Shown here in pieces: positions 7,510 through 9,774 of a stretch of DNA of 9,774 bases. Origin of the DNA: Microcaldota archaeon. GTDB lineage: Archaea; B1Sed10-29; JACOVT01. Where the stretch lies: contig JACOVT010000067.1 in assembly GCA_016177165.1 (NCBI GenBank), forward strand, positions 1 to 9,774, in the 5' to 3' direction. The position numbers and the translations under genes are program-made. The notes under the pieces were generated by a model. The model searched no databases and was not told the DNA's origin. It saw nothing but the letters and a program-made list of their open reading frames with translations. Position 1 is the stretch's first letter; each line of letters begins with the position of its first letter.

Positions 7510-7773
7510 TTACAATTCCCTCGCTTTCTTCACGAGCCGGTCTAGCTTTGGATTTGGGGCAATCCACACGATCCGGTTTTCTCGCGTGTATGTTATCTTG
7601 TTAGACCGCTCCAGGTATTCAAGTATTATTTGGAATGTTTGATACTGCACTTGCTTTGGGAGCGAGCGCCAAAGTTCTGTGCGGGTTGGGTGGTCTTTCG
7701 ATCTCTGGATCGCGTCTTCTACCATTAGGACTGTATCGAGGCGCGGGTAGTGCAAGACCAGCTGGATGGCCAT
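7510..7773 (-). CDS. Small winged-helix DNA-binding protein, candidate autoregulator
   Basis: This 87-residue basic protein reads as a single winged-helix domain: helix 1 around RLDTVLMVEDAIQRS (11-25), helix 2 around TRTELWRSLP (30-39), a probable recognition helix QYQTFQIILEYLERSN (43-58), then a beta wing KITYTRENRIVWI (59-71) and a short basic tail. It resembles small uncharacterised archaeal winged-helix proteins that I recognise only by pattern. It has no ligand-binding domain, so any signal sensing would need a partner or happen through dimer formation. The ATG at 7773 sits about 27 bases after the centre of a TATA box, so the mRNA is probably leaderless. A perfect palindrome overlaps the start codon. 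It is the first gene of the apparent lipA-pdhABC operon, so I infer that it represses its own promoter and thereby the whole operon. Confidence 0.8.
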   Translation of the reverse strand: MAIQLVLHYPRLDTVLMVEDAIQRSKDHPTRTELWRSLPKQVQYQTFQIILEYLERSNKITYTRENRIVWIAPNPKLDRLVKKAREL

Positions 7774-7791
7774 TGTATAATATTATACAAT
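7772..7791. promoter_or_regulatory. Perfect 20-bp palindrome, probable operator of the lipA-pdh operon
   Basis: ATTGTATAATATTATACAAT is identical to its own reverse complement over all 20 bases. It fills the space between the TATA box (7797-7803) and the start codon at 7773, and covers about -18 to +2 of the inferred start of transcription. A dimeric protein bound here would block RNA polymerase recruitment, the usual mode of repression in archaea. The winged-helix protein encoded immediately downstream is the obvious candidate to bind it. Confidence 0.7.
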
Positions 7792-7796
7792 TGACC

Positions 7797-7803
7797 TATT
7801 TAA
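7797..7803 (-). promoter_or_regulatory. TATA box of the winged-helix/lipA/pdh operon
   Basis: On the minus strand the element reads TTAAATA within CTTAAATAGG. It lies 24-30 bases before the ATG at 7773, the same spacing as the beta-propeller promoter, and predicts a leaderless transcript. Confidence 0.65.
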
Positions 7804-7816
7804 GTGTTTCGGTGGC

Positions 7817-8089
7817 TCACTTTCCTTTCGCCCAGTCGCGGAACTTCTCGTATGTGGTGGATCCGCAGATCCATTTTCCCGAGCGCTTGTTGTAAAAGAA
7901 CGGGACGCCGCCGCAGTAATCCTGGTCGTACTGCGCCAGCAGCGCGGCGTTCGCTGCGTTGTGCCACACTTCGTATTTGGTTAGTTTCAGGCCTTCTTCC
8001 TTTTCCAAGCGCTCGATGAGCGGTTGCATTGTTATGCAGTGTGGGCACTCGGTGCCGTAAAACTCGAGCAGGTAATCCTCCCCGGCCAT
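7817..8089 (-). CDS. Small thioredoxin-fold protein with CPHC active site
   Basis: This is a 90-residue thioredoxin or glutaredoxin-like protein, expected to be a cytoplasmic thiol-disulfide oxidoreductase since no signal peptide is visible. The strand-then-motif FYGTECPHC is clear, with the redox pair in CPHC (residues 15-18), the dipeptide seen in DsbA rather than the CGPC of thioredoxin. GGVPFFYN (60-67) supplies the cis-proline loop. Two further cysteines, in DYCGG (59) and WICG (75), lie next to this loop and could form a second disulfide or bind a metal. I start at ATG 8089 because GGTGGTGAT ends 3 bases before it; a GTG one codon upstream (8092) would give 91 residues. It is divergent from lplB and lies upstream of the winged-helix gene in the same direction, but that gene has its own promoter. 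A role with the lipoyl system is speculative. Confidence 0.85.
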   Translation of the reverse strand: MAGEDYLLEFYGTECPHCITMQPLIERLEKEEGLKLTKYEVWHNAANAALLAQYDQDYCGGVPFFYNKRSGKWICGSTTYEKFRDWAKGK

Positions 8090-8092
8090 CAC

Positions 8093-8101
8093 ATCACCAC
8101 C
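8093..8101 (-). promoter_or_regulatory. Ribosome binding site of the CPHC thioredoxin-like gene
   Basis: On the minus strand GGTGGTGAT ends 3 bases before ATG 8089, the same spacing as at the aquaporin start. It decides ATG 8089 over the adjacent GTG 8092, but given the TATA position the leader would be very short (about 10 bases). Confidence 0.6.
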
Positions 8102-8118
8102 CGTAACACTCGCAGCTG

Positions 8119-8126
8119 CTTTTTAA
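8119..8126. promoter_or_regulatory. Shared TATA-like element for divergent thioredoxin-like and lplB genes
   Basis: The only AT-rich element in the 59-base divergent region reads CTTTTTAA on the plus strand and TTAAAAAG on the minus strand. Rightward it lies 23-29 bases before GTG 8149, which fits leaderless lplB. Leftward it would start transcription near 8096-8099, just before the thioredoxin-like gene. One TATA box serving both directions, or one gene with a poorer TATA, are both possible. Confidence 0.45.
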
Positions 8127-8148
8127 CCCTTGCCTGAGAAATGTGGTC

Positions 8149-8523
8149 GTGGCTCTTGTTGGAAAATCGAGTGAGAAGGTAGAGGGCGGCAAGCTTGTTC
8201 GCTGCGAGGTCGAGCTCGATGAGAACGGCATGGCTACGCGCGTCAAGTTCACCGGCGACTTCTTTCTTCACCCCGAGGATGCCATAACTGACGTGGAAAA
8301 GTTCATGGTCGGCCAGTCCACGAGCGCCAGCGACTCGGAAAGTTTTCTGGCCTCAAAGATAGCCATGCAGCTTCGCCTGCGTTCCGCAGAGCTAGTTGGC
8401 GCCAGCCCGCAGGTGCTTGCCAGCGTGTTCAAAAAAGCAGCGCTAGAGGCGCTTCCAGCGGAAAAGCGGCCGGCGCAAGGGGCCCACTCGGACCACTGGG
8501 CTAGCGCGCTGGAAAAGAAGTGA
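8149..8523 (+). CDS. lplB: Lipoate-protein ligase subunit B (accessory domain)
   Basis: In many archaea lipoate ligase is split: LplA holds the catalytic site and LplB, equal to the C-terminal domain of E. coli LplA, is needed for activation of lipoate. The diagnostic blocks are here: KVEGGKLVRCEVELD (10-24) and TGDFFLHPEDA (35-45). The 124 residues exceed the roughly 90 of the simple accessory domain; the extra part is a helical C-terminal tail ending in a charged HWASALEKK. Start is uncertain: GTG 8149 fits leaderless transcription from the TATA-like element, while in-frame GTG 8143 would add two residues; neither has a ribosome site. It is followed after 4 bases by the unknown 144-residue gene and then by lplA, which strongly supports the call. 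Confidence 0.88.
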   Translation: MALVGKSSEKVEGGKLVRCEVELDENGMATRVKFTGDFFLHPEDAITDVEKFMVGQSTSASDSESFLASKIAMQLRLRSAELVGASPQVLASVFKKAALEALPAEKRPAQGAHSDHWASALEKK

Positions 8524-8527
8524 AAGT

Positions 8528-8962
8528 ATGCTGATATCCGTTGACGTTGTGCCGGACACTGAGGACTGGTTCTTCATATCTGTACAGGTTGGGCGGGGCA
8601 AGGCTGTCTCTTTTGACAACACGTTCAAGGGCATCCGCGCGATAATGCAAGTGCTTGTAGAGCGCAAGAAAATGCCGAAGGGCGTCAAGCCAACGGCAGA
8701 GTGGGACGCGCTCATCATAAAGGACTGCAAGCTTGTAAGAAGAGAGCATGTTCGGTGGGTGGACCAGGGTAGGCGAGACTGGGCAAATGACGCGGTTTGG
8801 GAAACGGCTTGGGAAAAACCGCTCGGTGAGGGCTTGAAAATGAAACTTGCCAGTTACTCGCAGCTCATATCCAAAAATCATGACGATATTGGTCGCATAG
8901 GAAAGCAGCTGAAGGAACTCGAGGGCTTGCTGGCGAAAGAAGTGGCTAAGGTTGATGGGTGA
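8528..8962 (+). CDS. Unrecognised 144-residue protein between lplB and lplA
   Basis: I do not recognise this protein. It has no signal peptide or membrane segment, so it should be cytoplasmic. The N-terminal half (about 1-70) looks alpha/beta, with strands around MLISVDVVP, WFFISVQVG and ALIIKDCKLV. A tryptophan-rich middle follows (WVDQGRRDWANDAVWETAWEK, about 77-97). The C-terminal part (about 105-140) is charged, with leucines spaced like a short coiled coil (LKELEGLLAKEV). It has a single Cys (67) and no obvious catalytic or metal motif. It starts 4 bases after the lplB stop, and its own stop overlaps the ribosome site of lplA, so all three are surely co-transcribed and probably translationally coupled. 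Context suggests work with the lipoate ligase or its substrate, but this is inference. Its codon and base use look like the neighbours, which argues that it is real. Confidence 0.8.
   Translation: MLISVDVVPDTEDWFFISVQVGRGKAVSFDNTFKGIRAIMQVLVERKKMPKGVKPTAEWDALIIKDCKLVRREHVRWVDQGRRDWANDAVWETAWEKPLGEGLKMKLASYSQLISKNHDDIGRIGKQLKELEGLLAKEVAKVDG
8957..8962 (+). promoter_or_regulatory. Ribosome binding site of lplA overlapping the upstream stop
   Basis: GGGTGA contains the TGA stop of the 144-residue gene and lies 4 bases before ATG 8967. It decides this ATG over the in-frame TTG 8952 and ATG 8955, and suggests stop-start translational coupling. Confidence 0.7.
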
Positions 8963-8966
8963 AGAT

Positions 8967-9710
8967 ATGGAGTGGCGTGTGATTCCTTTGGAGACGCACG
9001 GCGCGTTTGAGAACATGGCGCTCGACGAGGCTTGCTCGGAAAGCGTCGCTGCAGGCGGTCCGCCCACCATCCGCTTCTATAGATGGCAGCCTTCTGCTGT
9101 TTCCATAGGGTTTTTCCAGAGCCTGAAGGACGAGGTTAATGAGGAAGCTTGCATGCAAGCCGGGGTGGATGTGGTGCGCCGGCGCACTGGTGGCGGCGCT
9201 GTCTACCATGATGATGGGGGGGAAGTAACATACTCGGTGATCGCTCCTTCGTCCTTGCTTCCTTCGGGACTAACCGAGTCATACCGTGAGATCTGCGGCT
9301 GGATCGTCCGCGGCCTTGACCGGCTCGGGATACGTGCCGAGTTCAAGCCAATCAACGACATAATTGCTGGCGGCAAGAAAATCTCCGGCACCGCCCAGAC
9401 GCGCCGCTCCGGAATCATCTGGCAGCACGGCACGATTCTCCATGACTTGGACGTCAGGAGAATGTTTTCTTTCCTGAGGGTCGGGGCGGACAAGATTTCT
9501 GACAAGGCTATTGCGAGCGTGGAAGAACGAGTGACTCGAGTCAAGAACTTCGCGCCCAACGCGGGCTTGGAGGACACCTACAAGGCAATGCTTGCGGGCT
9601 TCACCGAGGGAAAGGAGTGGAAGCAAGGAGCGTGGACGCCCTCCGAGACCGCGCGCGCTGAAGAGCTCTCTGTTTTCTACGCGTCGCCCGAATGGGTAAA
9701 CCTCCGCTAA
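8967..9710 (+). CDS. lplA: Lipoate-protein ligase A, catalytic subunit
   Basis: LplA activates lipoate (or octanoate) with ATP and attaches it to the lipoyl-domain lysine of E2. The 247 residues cover the catalytic domain only, fitting the split archaeal form with LplB encoded nearby. Visible family motifs are MEWRVIPLETHGAFENMALDEA (1-22 region), the lipoyl-AMP loop RRTGGGAVYHD (72-82), NDIIAGGKKISGTAQ (130-144) with the active-site Lys138, and QHGTILHDLD (153-162). Start is ATG 8967 because GGGTGA precedes it at the spacing seen elsewhere and the protein then begins with the family's usual sequence. The related octanoyltransferase LipM shares the fold, but the presence of LplB favours an ATP-dependent ligase. 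It is the third gene of the lplB-unknown-lplA operon, divergent from the lipA-pdh operon that encodes its likely protein substrate. Confidence 0.94.
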   Translation: MEWRVIPLETHGAFENMALDEACSESVAAGGPPTIRFYRWQPSAVSIGFFQSLKDEVNEEACMQAGVDVVRRRTGGGAVYHDDGGEVTYSVIAPSSLLPSGLTESYREICGWIVRGLDRLGIRAEFKPINDIIAGGKKISGTAQTRRSGIIWQHGTILHDLDVRRMFSFLRVGADKISDKAIASVEERVTRVKNFAPNAGLEDTYKAMLAGFTEGKEWKQGAWTPSETARAEELSVFYASPEWVNLR

Positions 9711-9713
9711 ACC

Positions 9714-9721
9714 AATATAAA
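9714..9721 (+). promoter_or_regulatory. TATA box of the gene at the right edge
   Basis: AATATAAA begins 3 bases after the lplA stop and lies 22-29 bases before GTG 9743. It indicates a new transcript, not an extension of the lpl operon. Confidence 0.5.
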
Positions 9722-9742
9722 CCCTACATTTCTAGTCTGGTC

Positions 9743-9774
9743 GTGCGCAAACTGTTCCTGATGGTGCTGCTCGC
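9743..9774 (+). CDS. 5' end of a gene for a probable exported or membrane protein (partial)
   Basis: Only the first ten codons are visible: GTG then RKLFLMVLL and part of an Ala codon. A positively charged start followed directly by a hydrophobic run is the pattern of a signal peptide or N-terminal membrane anchor. The TATA box at 9714-9721 fits leaderless transcription from this GTG. The gene runs off the window, so its product cannot be named. An alternative in-frame ATG lies at 9761. Confidence 0.45.
   Translation, partial: MRKLFLMVLL

Noticed and set aside
7466..7567. N-terminal extension of lipoyl synthase
   Set aside because: It overlaps the end of the winged-helix gene and is not LipA-like; ATG codons at 7465 and 7456 give a normal-length protein.
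8952..8966. Earlier TTG/ATG starts for lplA
   Set aside because: They precede the GGGTGA ribosome site, whereas ATG 8967 has the spacing seen for other genes and gives a family-typical N-terminus.
8501..9070. Long minus-strand open frame opposite the unknown gene and lplA
   Set aside because: The plus strand carries better supported, tightly coupled genes; the minus frame has no ribosome site, no family match and runs across two plus genes.

Overview
The window comes from an archaeon. Promoters have TATA boxes (TTTAAATA or TTTAAAA type) about 24-30 bases before the start. Several genes look leaderless, and those with leaders carry a GGTGAT ribosome site 3-4 bases before the start. The beta-propeller protein, the small winged-helix protein and the two-subunit lipoate ligase are archaeal types. 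Short gaps, overlapping stops and starts and moderately high GC suggest a compact genome. A DPANN lineage such as Micrarchaeota or Diapherotrites is my guess, but no marker gene here proves it.

Left part (1-3143, plus strand): an AT-rich intergenic stretch with a possible outward-facing promoter, then a six-helix aquaporin with a water-type filter. A perfect 10-bp inverted repeat follows and overlaps the TATA box of the next gene, which encodes a large membrane-anchored or secreted C-terminal beta-propeller (COG4880/PF09826-type) protein.

Centre (3144-8089, minus strand, read right to left): a short CPHC thioredoxin-fold protein, then what looks like one operon: a small winged-helix DNA-binding protein, lipoyl synthase (lipA), and pyruvate dehydrogenase-type E1 alpha, E1 beta and E2. 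The last four genes are separated by 1-4 bases. E3 (dihydrolipoamide dehydrogenase) is not in the window. The winged-helix gene appears leaderless, and a perfect 20-bp palindrome lies between its TATA box and its start codon. That is the expected layout of a repressor operator and suggests that this gene autoregulates the whole lipA-pdh operon.

Right part (8149-9774, plus strand): a divergent set, lplB, an unrecognised 144-residue protein, and lplA. LplA and LplB form the split archaeal lipoate-protein ligase. The unknown gene is tightly packed between its two subunits. A new leaderless gene with a signal-peptide-like start begins at the right edge.

Together the centre and right parts form a metabolic module: LplA/LplB attach lipoate (or octanoate) to the E2 lipoyl domain, LipA adds sulfur to octanoyl-E2, and E1/E2 use the cofactor to make acetyl-CoA or a related acyl-CoA. 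The best candidates for something undescribed are the winged-helix/palindrome switch and the unknown protein between LplB and LplA.
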